Assembly: GCA_026003075.1 (NCBI GenBank)
Contig: BPGO01000001.1
Coordinates: 1-64,000 of the forward strand
Origin: Fimbriimonadales bacterium
GTDB lineage: Bacteria > Armatimonadota > Fimbriimonadia > Fimbriimonadales > GBS-DC
Direction: 5' to 3'
DNA: 64,000 bases
In this document: piece after piece, positions 38,591-47,000 of the stretch
Numbering within the stretch: the stretch's first letter is position 1
Layout of the letters: each line of letters begins with the position of its first letter
The notes under the pieces: generated by a model
Database searches by the model: none
What the model was told of the DNA's origin: nothing
The model's input: only the letters and a program-made list of their open reading frames with translations
Position numbers and translations under genes: made by a program

Positions 38591-39382
38591 ATGCGGTTCC
38601 GCAACAAGGTGGTCTGGATAACGGGGGCGTCGTCGGGAATCGGGGAGGCGCTGGCGTACGCTTTCAGCCGCGAGGGAGCGCACCTAATCCTCACGGCGCG
38701 CCGCCGCGACCGCCTCGAAACCGTGCGCAACGCCTGCACCGGCGAAGGCAAAGTGCTCCTCTTGCCTTTTGATGTCACCGATTACGACTCCCACTCGAGG
38801 ATGGTGGGCGCAGCGATTGAACATTTCGGGCAGGTCGATCTGCTCATTAACAACGCAGGCATCTCGCAGCGCTCCCTCGTGCTGGAAACCGACTTCAGCG
38901 TCGACCGGCGCATTATGGAGGTGAACTACTTTAGCGTCATCTCGCTCACCAAGACTATCTTGCCCTATATGATTGAGCGCGGCGGCGGTCATATCGCCGT
39001 TGTGAGTAGTCTGTTGGGCAAGTTCAGCACGCCGCGTCAGTCCGCCTACTGTGCCTCGAAACATGCGCTCCACGGCTACTTTGACTCACTGCGCTCAGAG
39101 GTATACGATCAGGGCATCCGCATCACGCTGATTTGTCCGGGATTCGTGCGCACGGAGGTCTCCATCCATGCCTTACGCGGCGATGGACAGGAACATGGAC
39201 AACTGGACAACCGCATCGCGCGCGGCATGCCCGCCGAGGTGTGCGCACGCCATATCGTGAACGCCCTCTACAAACGCAAAGAGGAGGTCTACATCGCTCG
39301 CTACGAGAAGATAGCTCTCTATCTCAAGCGATGTGCGCCGGGGCTGCTCTCCAAGCTCATGCGCAAGATCAAACTGAGTTAG
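38591..39382 (+). CDS. Short-chain dehydrogenase/reductase
   Basis: 263 residues. TGASSGIG (11-18) binds NAD(P); Arg at 37-39 after the second strand favours NADPH. LLINNAGISQ, Ser in VVSSLLGKFS and YCASKHALHG complete the classical SDR set. The C-terminal extension (YLKRCAPGLLSKLMRKIKLS) resembles the DHRS7-type membrane-associated subgroup. 3 bases after pilT, so cotranscribed. Substrate unknown. Confidence 0.88.
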   Translation: MRFRNKVVWITGASSGIGEALAYAFSREGAHLILTARRRDRLETVRNACTGEGKVLLLPFDVTDYDSHSRMVGAAIEHFGQVDLLINNAGISQRSLVLETDFSVDRRIMEVNYFSVISLTKTILPYMIERGGGHIAVVSSLLGKFSTPRQSAYCASKHALHGYFDSLRSEVYDQGIRITLICPGFVRTEVSIHALRGDGQEHGQLDNRIARGMPAEVCARHIVNALYKRKEEVYIARYEKIALYLKRCAPGLLSKLMRKIKLS

Positions 39383-39392
39383 CCAATCGCGC

Positions 39393-40751
39393 TTATTCCA
39401 GCCCCGGCTGCGGCTTCGTCCACAGGCGCAGCATCGTAAAGCCGATGACGCCCGCCATCGTAGAGCCAGAGAGGATGCCTAACTTGGCGTAGTTCAGCTC
39501 GTCGCCTGAGAACGCCAGCCCACCGATAAATAGCGCCATCGTGAACCCGATGCCTGCCAGAAAACCGACGCCCACGATGTGAACGAAATTGATCCCCTGC
39601 GGTAGCTGCGCCAGACCTAACTTGACCGCCCACCACGAAAAGAGAGTGATTCCCAGCGGTTTGCCAAGCAGGAGCCCCAGCGCAACGCCCCAAATGACGC
39701 GGCTTGTCCAGTTGATGCCGTTCTCCCCACCGAGAACCACGCCCGCGTTTGCCAGCGCGAAAATCGGCATCACAAAAAACGCGACGAAGTAATGAAGCTT
39801 ATGCTCCAGCCGCTGCAGAGGCGACTGTACGCGCAACGCCTCGCGCTCAATTGCCTCCACCGCGGACTGCTGATCGGGACTGAGAATAATTGTAGGCTCA
39901 GCAACTGGCTGGTCGAACCGATTCAGATATTCGCGTACACGCGCTAAAAACAGTTCAGGGTCGATTCGCGAGCGCACAGGAATCGCAAACGCGCCCAGCA
40001 CGCCCGCTACCGTCGCGTGCACCCCCGACTTGAGCATGAAAAACCACATCCCCAAGCCTAAGATGAAATAGAGGAGTGTGTTACGGACGCCCAGCCGATT
40101 CAACAATAGCATACCCCCCCAGAATAGGAACGAGTAGAGCAGCGCGCCCAGTTTAAGGTTCTCGGTGTAGAACAGCGCAATCACCAGCACAGCGCCGAGG
40201 TCATCCACGATGGCGAGTGCCGTAAGAAACACCTTGAGAGCCAGCGGTGCGCGAGCCCCCAACAACGCCAGTGCGCCCAGCGCAAACGCAATATCGGTCG
40301 CCATCGGCACACCCCAGCCGCGAATCGCAGGCGTGCCCCAGTTCAGCGCGGCATAAATCAACGCGGGCACAACCATCCCGCCAACCGCCGCTGCCATGGA
40401 GAGCAGCGCCTTGCGAGGGGCACTCAACTCCCCAACTAACAACTCCCGCTTGATTTCCATCCCCACCAAAAAGAAGAAGATTGCCATCAAGCCGTCGTTA
40501 ATCCACAGCAAGAGCGGCTTGTCAATGGCTAGCAAGTCGCCGAAGCGCACCTCGACGGGGGTTGCCCAGAGTCGGAAGTAAGAATCGCCCAGAGGCGAGT
40601 TCGCCCAGACCAGCGCGATGATGGCACACGCCAGCAGCACGATGCCTCCCGCGCTGGCTTGCTTAGCGAATGTCGCGAAGGGTTTCACAAACCGCTCGAT
40701 GGGTAATGGTGGTAGCGGCTGGAGTTTGGGCGGTCGCGTCACTGCCATCAT
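39393..40751 (-). CDS. nhaA: Na+/H+ antiporter NhaA
   Basis: 452 residues, about 12 membrane helices. LLWINDGLMAIFFFLVGMEIKRELLVGEL at about 85-113 and MATDIAFALGALALLG hold the crossed-helix TDIAFA motif. AIVDDLGAVLVIALFY carries the two Asp of the ion site. The ATG overlaps the fabI stop as TAATG, so fabI and nhaA form one transcript. Longer than E. coli NhaA because of a loop near 300. Confidence 0.94.
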   Translation of the reverse strand: MMAVTRPPKLQPLPPLPIERFVKPFATFAKQASAGGIVLLACAIIALVWANSPLGDSYFRLWATPVEVRFGDLLAIDKPLLLWINDGLMAIFFFLVGMEIKRELLVGELSAPRKALLSMAAAVGGMVVPALIYAALNWGTPAIRGWGVPMATDIAFALGALALLGARAPLALKVFLTALAIVDDLGAVLVIALFYTENLKLGALLYSFLFWGGMLLLNRLGVRNTLLYFILGLGMWFFMLKSGVHATVAGVLGAFAIPVRSRIDPELFLARVREYLNRFDQPVAEPTIILSPDQQSAVEAIEREALRVQSPLQRLEHKLHYFVAFFVMPIFALANAGVVLGGENGINWTSRVIWGVALGLLLGKPLGITLFSWWAVKLGLAQLPQGINFVHIVGVGFLAGIGFTMALFIGGLAFSGDELNYAKLGILSGSTMAGVIGFTMLRLWTKPQPGLE

Positions 40752-41512
40752 TACATCCCTAAAATATGGTAGCCTGCGTCGATGTAAATCACTTCGCCCG
40801 TGATACCGCGTCCCATGTCGCTAAACAGAAACACCGCGGCGTCGCCGACTTCGTTGGGGTCGGTATCGCGTTTGAAAGGCGCGTGATGACGCACATAGTC
40901 CATCATCGAAGTAAATCCCCGTATCCCGCGCGCCGCCAGCGTACTGACGGGACCCGGCGAGAGCGCGTTCACCCGTATCTGACGTTCTCCCAGTTCATAG
41001 GCTAAATAGCGCACGCTCGCCTCCAACGCCGCTTTCGCCACCCCCATCACATTATAACCAGGCACCACGCGCTCGCTGCCCAGATAGGTGAGCGTCAAGA
41101 TCGATGCGCCATCGCGCAAGATGGGTTCCAAGTGGCGCGTCGCCGCCACAAAGGTGTACACACTGGTCTCCAGCGCGATTTTGAACCCCTCGCGCGAGGT
41201 GTCCAAGTATCGCCCTACCAACTCCTCGCGTAGCGCATACGCCACGCAGTGCGCCATGAAATCGACCTGTCCCCAGCGCGCCTGCAGGGTTTCCACAACT
41301 TGCTGGATCTCCGCGTCGTTATTTAAGTCGCACTGGAGCGTAAATGCGTCGGGTAATTCGTTGGCGAGCGCGTTGACCTTCTCTTCAAAACGGTCGTTCT
41401 GATAGGCAATCGCTAAGCTTGCGCCGTGCGCTGCACAGCGTTGCGCAATTTTCCATGCGAGACTATGCTGGTTCGCAACGCCGAAAATGACGCCCTTCTT
41501 CCCTGTGAGCAT
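40751..41512 (-). CDS. fabI: Enoyl-[acyl-carrier-protein] reductase FabI
   Basis: 253 residues from the ATG at 41512. The final step of fatty-acid elongation. N-terminal LTGKKGVIFGVANQHSLAWKI is the FabI nucleotide motif. Tyr143, Tyr153 and Lys160 (TYLGSERVVPGYNVMGVAK) are the catalytic set; the ALSPGPVSTLAA loop follows. A TACAAT box (41534-41539) and GGAGG precede it. The in-frame extension to 42274 runs antisense through ccmC and is not used. Confidence 0.95.
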   Translation of the reverse strand: MLTGKKGVIFGVANQHSLAWKIAQRCAAHGASLAIAYQNDRFEEKVNALANELPDAFTLQCDLNNDAEIQQVVETLQARWGQVDFMAHCVAYALREELVGRYLDTSREGFKIALETSVYTFVAATRHLEPILRDGASILTLTYLGSERVVPGYNVMGVAKAALEASVRYLAYELGERQIRVNALSPGPVSTLAARGIRGFTSMMDYVRHHAPFKRDTDPNEVGDAAVFLFSDMGRGITGEVIYIDAGYHILGM

Positions 41513-41533
41513 AGAATTCCCTCCTGTCTCTCC

Positions 41534-41539
41534 TATTGT
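41534..41539 (-). promoter_or_regulatory. TACAAT box of fabI-nhaA
   Basis: GGGGTACAAT on the minus strand followed by GGAGG and ATG 41512. It lies 32 bases from the oppositely directed ccmC box, a compact divergent promoter pair. Confidence 0.6.
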
Positions 41540-41570
41540 ACCCCCTTGAACCAGCCAAATGTGTTTCGGG

Positions 41571-41576
41571 TACAAT
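41571..41576 (+). promoter_or_regulatory. TACAAT box directly before ccmC (leaderless type)
   Basis: GGGTACAAT ends 8 bases before ATG 41585 with no Shine-Dalgarno sequence. Confidence 0.6.
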
Positions 41577-41584
41577 CTGCTACT

Positions 41585-42355
41585 ATGCGCGTTGCGTTCT
41601 GGCTCGCGGGATTGGGGATGGTCGCCCTGATGTGGATTGCGTTTTACTGGGTGCCACCTGCCCAAGACTTCCGCGACCCCGGCTCGGCGCGGATTGTGCT
41701 GTTTCATGTGCCCGCGGCGATTACCTGCACGCTTTGTTTTCTGGCAGGCGGCTTCTTCGGCTGGCGCTATCTGCGTCGGCGTGAATCGCTGGATGATGCT
41801 CGCGCCGCCACGGCAAATGAAATCGGGATGCTGTTTGGCGTCATCACCCTGTTGACCGGGATGGTCTTCGCGACGATGCAGTGGGGCAAGCCGTGGCACT
41901 GGGACCCGCGTCAAACCAGCTTCCTCCTGCAACTGATGATTTACGCGGCTTACTTCGCGCTGCGCAGCTCCGTTGAGGATGACCGTCGCCGCGCCGCCGT
42001 GAGTTCCGGCTACACGGTGTTCGCGGCGCTCACCGTGCCGTTGCTTGTGTATATTCTGCCCCGCCTGCCGATGTTCAAAGAGGTTTCGCTCCATCCCAGC
42101 AATGTGATGGCAAGCAAGGAGGGGCTGGACTGGTTCTATCGCGCGGGCGTCTATTTGGGATTTGCAACCTATTGGCTGCTGGCGTTCGGGCTTTATCGGC
42201 TGCGCATGGCAACCTTTACAGTGGAGGCGAGAATTAATGAACTGGCAGACCGCTTTGAGTATCAGCATTCTCATCGTGTGGGCTGGAATCTTCGCGTACC
42301 TGTTGTGGCTTCAGGCGCGGATGGCGAAACTTCAGAAACGCCTGCAAGAACTTGA
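41585..42355 (+). CDS. ccmC: Cytochrome c biogenesis protein CcmC/CcsA-type
   Basis: 256 residues, six membrane helices. The Trp-rich haem-handling motif WGKPWHWDPRQTSFL lies at about 97-111; His in VLFHVPAAI and LHPSNVM are likely axial ligands. It delivers haem to CcmE in System I. No ccmA, B, E or F in the window. The last 40 residues are hydrophilic and overlap the downstream ccmD in another frame, so the true C-terminus may be fixed by overlap. Confidence 0.9.
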   Translation: MRVAFWLAGLGMVALMWIAFYWVPPAQDFRDPGSARIVLFHVPAAITCTLCFLAGGFFGWRYLRRRESLDDARAATANEIGMLFGVITLLTGMVFATMQWGKPWHWDPRQTSFLLQLMIYAAYFALRSSVEDDRRRAAVSSGYTVFAALTVPLLVYILPRLPMFKEVSLHPSNVMASKEGLDWFYRAGVYLGFATYWLLAFGLYRLRMATFTVEARINELADRFEYQHSHRVGWNLRVPVVASGADGETSETPART

Positions 42356-42374
42356 ACAGTCGGGACGGGAGTAG
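42237..42374 (+). CDS. ccmD: CcmD-like small membrane protein
   Basis: 45 residues: one membrane helix (ALSISILIVWAGIFAYLLWL) then a charged coiled tail (ARMAKLQKRLQELEQ), the usual CcmD layout. GGAGG lies 9 bases before the ATG. Follows and overlaps ccmC by 119 bases in a different frame; CcmD normally sits directly after CcmC and releases holo-CcmE. Confidence 0.75.
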   Translation: MNWQTALSISILIVWAGIFAYLLWLQARMAKLQKRLQELEQSGRE

Positions 42375-42420
42375 CCTATCATAGTTCTCTTTATCGAGCA
42401 ACAGGCGTCTCCCTACTCCG

Positions 42421-43464
42421 CTAACTCTGCGTATACAGTTCCCACTTAATGCGCGCCAGCAAATAGCTCAATACCGACTCCGCGCCGCGATTGAGGTTCA
42501 CCCCCAGCGCGTTCAGTCCGTCATAGACCGCCCCGGTCTCTGGGTCGTAGAGAGCAATCTGGTTGATGTTGTCGCCGTGATACCACATCAGAGCGCGTTC
42601 AGCGTACTGCAAAAATGGTTTGTATTGGTCAAACGCCTGCCACGCGTCCAGAAACGCCTCTACGGTCGCCCCCGCGCACACAGGCTGCTGGTCGAACACG
42701 GCGCGTGTTTTGCCTCGCACATACCAGCCATCGTTGCCGACTGGGTTAAAGTAACCCGTTTCTGCGAAGGTGGTCTGCGCAAGAAACTCGAACGCTTCAC
42801 GGGCGAACTTGACCCATGTGGGCGTTCGTGTGCGCACACCGCAAAGCAGTAGCCCTTGCGGAAGGCGCGGATTCTCATAAGTGAGGAAGTTCTCGAACCA
42901 GCGCCAATCTGGCTCACGCGTCGCTTCGTATCGTTGCGCCAGCTCGCGCCCGTAATGGAGCAGACGCGCGTTGTGGTTCTCGGCGAGCGCCATAAACGCC
43001 AGCGCACGCGGTGACTGCAGGGTACGCGCGTGCTGCAACGCGCTTTCCAACAGACGCTGTGCTCGATGCGCCCATTCGGTGTCCGGCAATAATTGGGCAA
43101 GCGTCAGCAGCCCCCATACCGTGCGCCCGTGCGAATCCTCACTGCCGACCTCATCGATCCAATTGCCTTCCGCATCCCGAAAATTATGAAACCGTCCGCT
43201 CTCTAACTGCGCTTGCTCAATATAGCGCAAGCAGACCTCGATTAGTTGCGCGGGGAACTCGCCATCGCTCAACACGAGCCAATCGGGCGCGTGCGGTGCA
43301 AGCCGATAAAGCCACGCGCCGACAATTAGTCCACGCGCCTGGTCATCGATGGAGAACCCATGCTCCACCCACGGCTCCGCGTAGCGCGTGTGTTGCCAGA
43401 TGCCAAGCGGTGTGAGCAAGCGGTTCAGATGGTCGAGCCTCACTTTAGACAAAGACGCACGCAT
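42421..43464 (-). CDS. Alpha/alpha-barrel (six-hairpin glycosidase-like) protein
   Basis: 347 residues. Helical repeats with conserved aromatic and acidic turns (FSIDDQARGLIVGAW, EVGSEDSHGRTVWGLL, GYFNPVGNDGWYVRGK, LNRGAESVLSYLLA) fit the six-hairpin glycosidase superfamily, in members that often accompany glycosyltransferases or GH130 phosphorylases. No such partner is adjacent here. No signal peptide. Convergent with ccmD. Confidence 0.6.
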   Translation of the reverse strand: MRASLSKVRLDHLNRLLTPLGIWQHTRYAEPWVEHGFSIDDQARGLIVGAWLYRLAPHAPDWLVLSDGEFPAQLIEVCLRYIEQAQLESGRFHNFRDAEGNWIDEVGSEDSHGRTVWGLLTLAQLLPDTEWAHRAQRLLESALQHARTLQSPRALAFMALAENHNARLLHYGRELAQRYEATREPDWRWFENFLTYENPRLPQGLLLCGVRTRTPTWVKFAREAFEFLAQTTFAETGYFNPVGNDGWYVRGKTRAVFDQQPVCAGATVEAFLDAWQAFDQYKPFLQYAERALMWYHGDNINQIALYDPETGAVYDGLNALGVNLNRGAESVLSYLLARIKWELYTQS

Positions 43465-43474
43465 ATCACGAGTA

Positions 43475-43480
43475 ATTGTA
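43475..43480 (-). promoter_or_regulatory. TACAAT box before the alpha/alpha-barrel gene (leaderless type)
   Basis: GGTACAAT on the minus strand ends 10 bases before ATG 43464. Confidence 0.55.
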
Positions 43481-43522
43481 CCGCCTTTGTATCCGCGATG
43501 AGGGGTCAGGAGAGCTCAGGGG

Positions 43523-43528
43523 TACAAT
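43523..43528 (+). promoter_or_regulatory. TACAAT box upstream of scpA
   Basis: GGGGTACAAT ends 15 bases before ATG 43544, giving a leader of about 8 bases; no ribosome site. Confidence 0.5.
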
Positions 43529-43543
43529 CTATCGAGTTCGACG

Positions 43544-44281
43544 ATGCGTCGTTTTCATATCGGTTCACCTGAATGGTCGCCGCCGCGGGTGCCGTTGCAG
43601 TTGCCGCTCGGCTTCGGCTCGCTGGGATGGCTGGCGCACTTGATACGCAAGCACAAGCTCGACCTACTGGAAATCGACTTGGCTCCAGTAGCACGCGCAT
43701 GCTATGACTACTGGCGTGAGGCAGGCGATCTGGACGAAGCCTCCGACGCCCTCGCCACTGTGGCCTACCTAACCGAGCGCAAAGCCCAACGCTTGCTCGC
43801 ACCCGAACCGGAACCCTTGCACGAAGAAGACAACCAGTGGCTGGAACCTGCCCATCTACCCAAGTCCTACATCCCCGTGCTGGAGTGGTTGCGCCAGCGT
43901 GAGGGGGAACAACTGCAATTGTTCTTTCGCGGTGGCCGTGTAGACCCCGACGACTACGAACTGCCCCCGGAGTTCGGCACGGAACTCCCTGACCAGCTCT
44001 GGCTTGCTTTCAAGCGGCTGTTGGAACGCCGACTGCCCCCCGCCACTGCCATCCCCCACCGACGCTACTTCTCCATCCACGCGCGGATGATCGAGATTCG
44101 CGAGCGGTTGAGCCAGTCGGTTGAACCTCTCCCCTTCGATATCTTCGCCGACGACGCGCTCGATGTGTTAGACCTGCTGGTCTCGTTTCTGGCAATGCTG
44201 GAGCTGTGGCGGCTGGGACAGGTGGAGGTGTGCCTCGACGAGACCAAGAGGCTGTGGCTCCGGGCAATAGAGGTTCTGTGA
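43544..44281 (+). CDS. scpA: Segregation and condensation protein A
   Basis: 245 residues. Kleisin subunit joining SMC heads. N-terminal LAHLIRKHKLDLLEIDLAPV, the following ALATVAYLTERKAQRLLAPE and the C-terminal winged-helix part LDLLVSFLAMLELWRLGQVEV are the three kleisin blocks. scpB and smc are not here. Confidence 0.85.
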   Translation: MRRFHIGSPEWSPPRVPLQLPLGFGSLGWLAHLIRKHKLDLLEIDLAPVARACYDYWREAGDLDEASDALATVAYLTERKAQRLLAPEPEPLHEEDNQWLEPAHLPKSYIPVLEWLRQREGEQLQLFFRGGRVDPDDYELPPEFGTELPDQLWLAFKRLLERRLPPATAIPHRRYFSIHARMIEIRERLSQSVEPLPFDIFADDALDVLDLLVSFLAMLELWRLGQVEVCLDETKRLWLRAIEVL

Positions 44282-44293
44282 TTCGTTATCAGG

Positions 44294-44299
44294 TATAAT
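44294..44299 (+). promoter_or_regulatory. TATAAT box of the rpsO-pnp operon
   Basis: AGGTATAAT, followed about 8 bases later by the folded leader. The transcript should start at or just before 44307. Confidence 0.65.
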
Positions 44300-44306
44300 A
44301 CACCAT

Positions 44307-44380
44307 GCGCTCGCGGGAGCGAAGGCTGTTTCACCAAGCCGCCTCAGGCGGTTTCGTGAAGCGGCGTCGCTCCTGAGCGC
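44307..44380 (+). ncRNA. Structured 5' leader of rpsO, candidate S15 autoregulatory element
   Basis: Outer stem GCGCTC (44307-44312) pairs with GAGCGC (44375-44380), then GGAGCG (44316-44321) with CGCTCC (44368-44373). Inside, TTCAC (44330-44334) pairs with GTGAA (44356-44360) and CCGCC (44339-44343) with GGCGG (44347-44351) around a TCA loop. The element ends 33 bases before the rpsO ATG, just ahead of AGGAGGTACGGAGG. S15 regulates its own leader in several phyla through different folds. Confidence 0.7.
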
Positions 44381-44413
44381 ATCTTATCAGAGGAGGTACG
44401 GAGGAAACACACT

Positions 44414-44686
44414 ATGCTGACGCCCGAACAGAAACAGGCGATCATCGATGAGTATAAGCGCCACGAAGGCGACACTGGGTCGCCCGAAGTGCAGATTGCA
44501 CTGCTGACCGCGCGTATCAACTATTTGACCGAACATCTGAAGACGCACCGAAAAGATTATCACTCCCGCTACGGGCTGGTGAAACTGGTCGGACAACGAC
44601 GCCAGCTGCTGAACTATCTGGCGAAACAAGATATTCAGCGCTACCGCGAACTGGTACAGAAACTGGGTATCCGCTCGCAGCGGTAA
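44414..44686 (+). CDS. rpsO: 30S ribosomal protein S15
   Basis: 90 residues, standard length. [12 protein letters not shown]-like block ([18 protein letters not shown]), [11 protein letters not shown] and RRQLLNYL contact 16S rRNA helices. Two GGAGG-type ribosome sites precede the ATG. Followed by pnp, the conserved pairing. Confidence 0.97.
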   Translation: MLTPEQKQAIIDEYKRHEGDTGSPEVQIALLTARINYLTEHLKTHRKDYHSRYGLVKLVGQRRQLLNYLAKQDIQRYRELVQKLGIRSQR

Positions 44687-44704
44687 CAAGGAGGCAGAAT
44701 TCCT

Positions 44705-46990
44705 ATGCGAGAACCGATTGTCGTATCCGCCGAAATCGGCGGAGATATATTGTCACTGGAGACAGGCGTTTTTGCGAATCAGGCGAATGCAGCAGTGGTG
44801 GTGCGCTATGGCGATACAGTGGTCTTAGTGACCGCAACAATGAGCCAGAAAGCGCGCGCCGATATCGACTTCTTCCCCTTGATCGTGGACTATGAAGAGC
44901 GCAAGTATGCCGTAGGGAAAATTCCAGGCGGTTTCGTCAAGCGCGGCGGACGCCCGTCTGATGAATCAATTGTGCAAGGGCGACTGGTCGACCGCTCGAT
45001 CCGTCCCCTGTTCCCCAAAGGCATGCGCAACGAGGTGCAAGTTATTGTGATGCCGTTATCGGTGGATTTCGACCATCCACCAGCGGTACTGGGAATTATC
45101 GGCGCATCCGCGGCTCTTACGATTTCCGACATCCCGTGGAACGGGCCACTCGGCGCGGTGCGCGTCGGCTATGTGAACGGCGAACTGATTTTGAACCCGA
45201 ATAGCACAATGTCCGAACTCTCTGAACTGGAGCTGGTCGTCGCCAGTCGCCCTGACCATGTGATGATGATCGAAGCCGACGCCAACCAGCTGCCCGAAGA
45301 GGTGATGCTGCAAGCGATTGAACTGGCGCATCAGGAAAACCAGAAGGTCATCGCCTTAATTGAGGAACTGCGGGCGAAAGCGGGCAAGCCCAAAGCAGAA
45401 GTGCCGCTCTACCTGGTACCCACGGAAATCAAAGAGGCGGTGAAAGCGTTTGCAGGCGATACGCTCAAAGACGCCATCCAAAATCCCGATAAACTCGCGC
45501 GAGAGGCAGGGCTGAGCCAACTCAAAGACGAAATCGTTGTGCAGATGAACACCCCACCCGACCCCGAATCGCCTCCACCCTATGAAGGGCGCGAACTGGA
45601 ACTGAGCATGGCGGTCGATGAGGTCATCAAAGAGACCGTCCGCAAGCTGATTCTGGAAGAAGGCAAGCGTCCCGACGGACGCGCGCCGCACGAGATTCGC
45701 GAAATCTCCTGCGCTGTCGGACTACTGCCTCGCACGCACGGGAGCGGTCTGTTCCAGCGCGGACAGACACAGGTGCTCACCACCTGCACGCTGGGCGCGC
45801 TGCAAGAAGCGCAGATTCTCGACGCGCTGAGCGAGGAAGAGACCAAACGCTACATGCACTTCTATAACTTCCCGCCGTTCAGTGTGGGCGAGGTACGCCC
45901 CTTACGCGGCGCCGGCAGGCGTGAGGTCGGGCACGGCATGCTCGCAGAGCGCGCTCTCGAGCGAATGATCCCCCCAGAAGAGGAGTTCCCCTATGCGATC
46001 CTGCTCTATTCCGAGGTACTGGAATCGAACGGCTCCACCTCGATGGCAAGTACCTGCGGGAGTACGCTCGCGTTGATGGACGCTGGCGTGCCCATCAAAG
46101 CCCCTGTGGCAGGCATCGCAACGGGACTGGTGTATGAAAGCGAAGATCGCTATGTCCTCCTGACCGACATTCAAGGCATGGAAGACGCCACAGGCGATAT
46201 GGACTTCAAGGTCGCAGGGACAGAAAACGGCATCACCGCCATCCAACTGGACCTGAAGATCCCGGGCTTGCCCCATAAGATTATCGCAGAGACGCTCCAG
46301 CGTGCGCGCGAAGCACGGCTGTTTATCCTGCAGAAGATGTTGGAAGTGATTCCCGCACCGCGTCCCGAGGTCTCGCCGCGCGCGCCGCGCATTTTCGTGA
46401 TGGAGATCAACCCCGACAAGATTGGCGAAGTGATTGGACCAGGCGGCAAGACCGTCAAGAAAATCACGGCTGAGACGGGGGCTCAAATCCAAATCGAGCA
46501 GACGGGCAAAATCTATATCGCTGCGCCAGACGGCGAATCGGGTGAACGCGCACGCCAGATGATCGAAGCACTCACCAAAGAAGTCGCCGTCGGTGAGGTC
46601 TACACGGGACGCGTGACGCGCCTGATGTCCCGCGGCGCCTTTGTGGAAGTACTGCCCGGCAAAGAGGGCTTGGTAGACCTGCGCGACCTGACCGATAAGC
46701 GTGTGAACCGTCCCGACGAGGTCGTGAAAGTGGGCGACACACTGCGCGTGCGTGTCAAGGAGATCGACCATATGGGGCGCATCAACCTCACCACGCGCGG
46801 TCTGGAGCAACCCACCGAATTGAGCGCAGTGAGCGCAGTGGCGACGCCCGTGTCCAGCGGTACGCCTCGCGGCGACCGACGCCCCGCCCCACCTCGCGGC
46901 GACCGACGCCCCGACCGTCCCGCCCGACCCGAAAAAACGGAGCCTGCGGAAGAGGACATCCCGAAACCGCAGTTCCGCCCGAAGCGGTAA
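44705..46990 (+). CDS. pnp: Polyribonucleotide nucleotidyltransferase (PNPase)
   Basis: 761 residues. Two RNase PH domains (first about 1-230; second about 310-550 with RTHGSGLFQRGQTQVL, GAGRREVGHGMLAERAL, LESNGSTSMASTCG and GDMDFKVAG), a KH domain with GPGGK near 579, and an S1 domain from about 631 (GEVYTGRVTRLMSRGAFVEV). The tail holds two Arg/Pro-rich copies of PRGDRRP before a charged end. Degrades mRNA 3' to 5' with phosphate. 18 bases after rpsO. Confidence 0.97.
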   Translation: MREPIVVSAEIGGDILSLETGVFANQANAAVVVRYGDTVVLVTATMSQKARADIDFFPLIVDYEERKYAVGKIPGGFVKRGGRPSDESIVQGRLVDRSIRPLFPKGMRNEVQVIVMPLSVDFDHPPAVLGIIGASAALTISDIPWNGPLGAVRVGYVNGELILNPNSTMSELSELELVVASRPDHVMMIEADANQLPEEVMLQAIELAHQENQKVIALIEELRAKAGKPKAEVPLYLVPTEIKEAVKAFAGDTLKDAIQNPDKLAREAGLSQLKDEIVVQMNTPPDPESPPPYEGRELELSMAVDEVIKETVRKLILEEGKRPDGRAPHEIREISCAVGLLPRTHGSGLFQRGQTQVLTTCTLGALQEAQILDALSEEETKRYMHFYNFPPFSVGEVRPLRGAGRREVGHGMLAERALERMIPPEEEFPYAILLYSEVLESNGSTSMASTCGSTLALMDAGVPIKAPVAGIATGLVYESEDRYVLLTDIQGMEDATGDMDFKVAGTENGITAIQLDLKIPGLPHKIIAETLQRAREARLFILQKMLEVIPAPRPEVSPRAPRIFVMEINPDKIGEVIGPGGKTVKKITAETGAQIQIEQTGKIYIAAPDGESGERARQMIEALTKEVAVGEVYTGRVTRLMSRGAFVEVLPGKEGLVDLRDLTDKRVNRPDEVVKVGDTLRVRVKEIDHMGRINLTTRGLEQPTELSAVSAVATPVSSGTPRGDRRPAPPRGDRRPDRPARPEKTEPAEEDIPKPQFRPKR

Positions 46991-47000
46991 TCGCCCCGAA

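Noticed and set aside
40751-42274. The fabI frame is open back to 42274, giving a 507-codon protein.
   Set aside because: The extra N-terminal half runs antisense through ccmC, is low in family likeness, and the ATG at 41512 has GGAGG, a promoter box and the normal FabI start.
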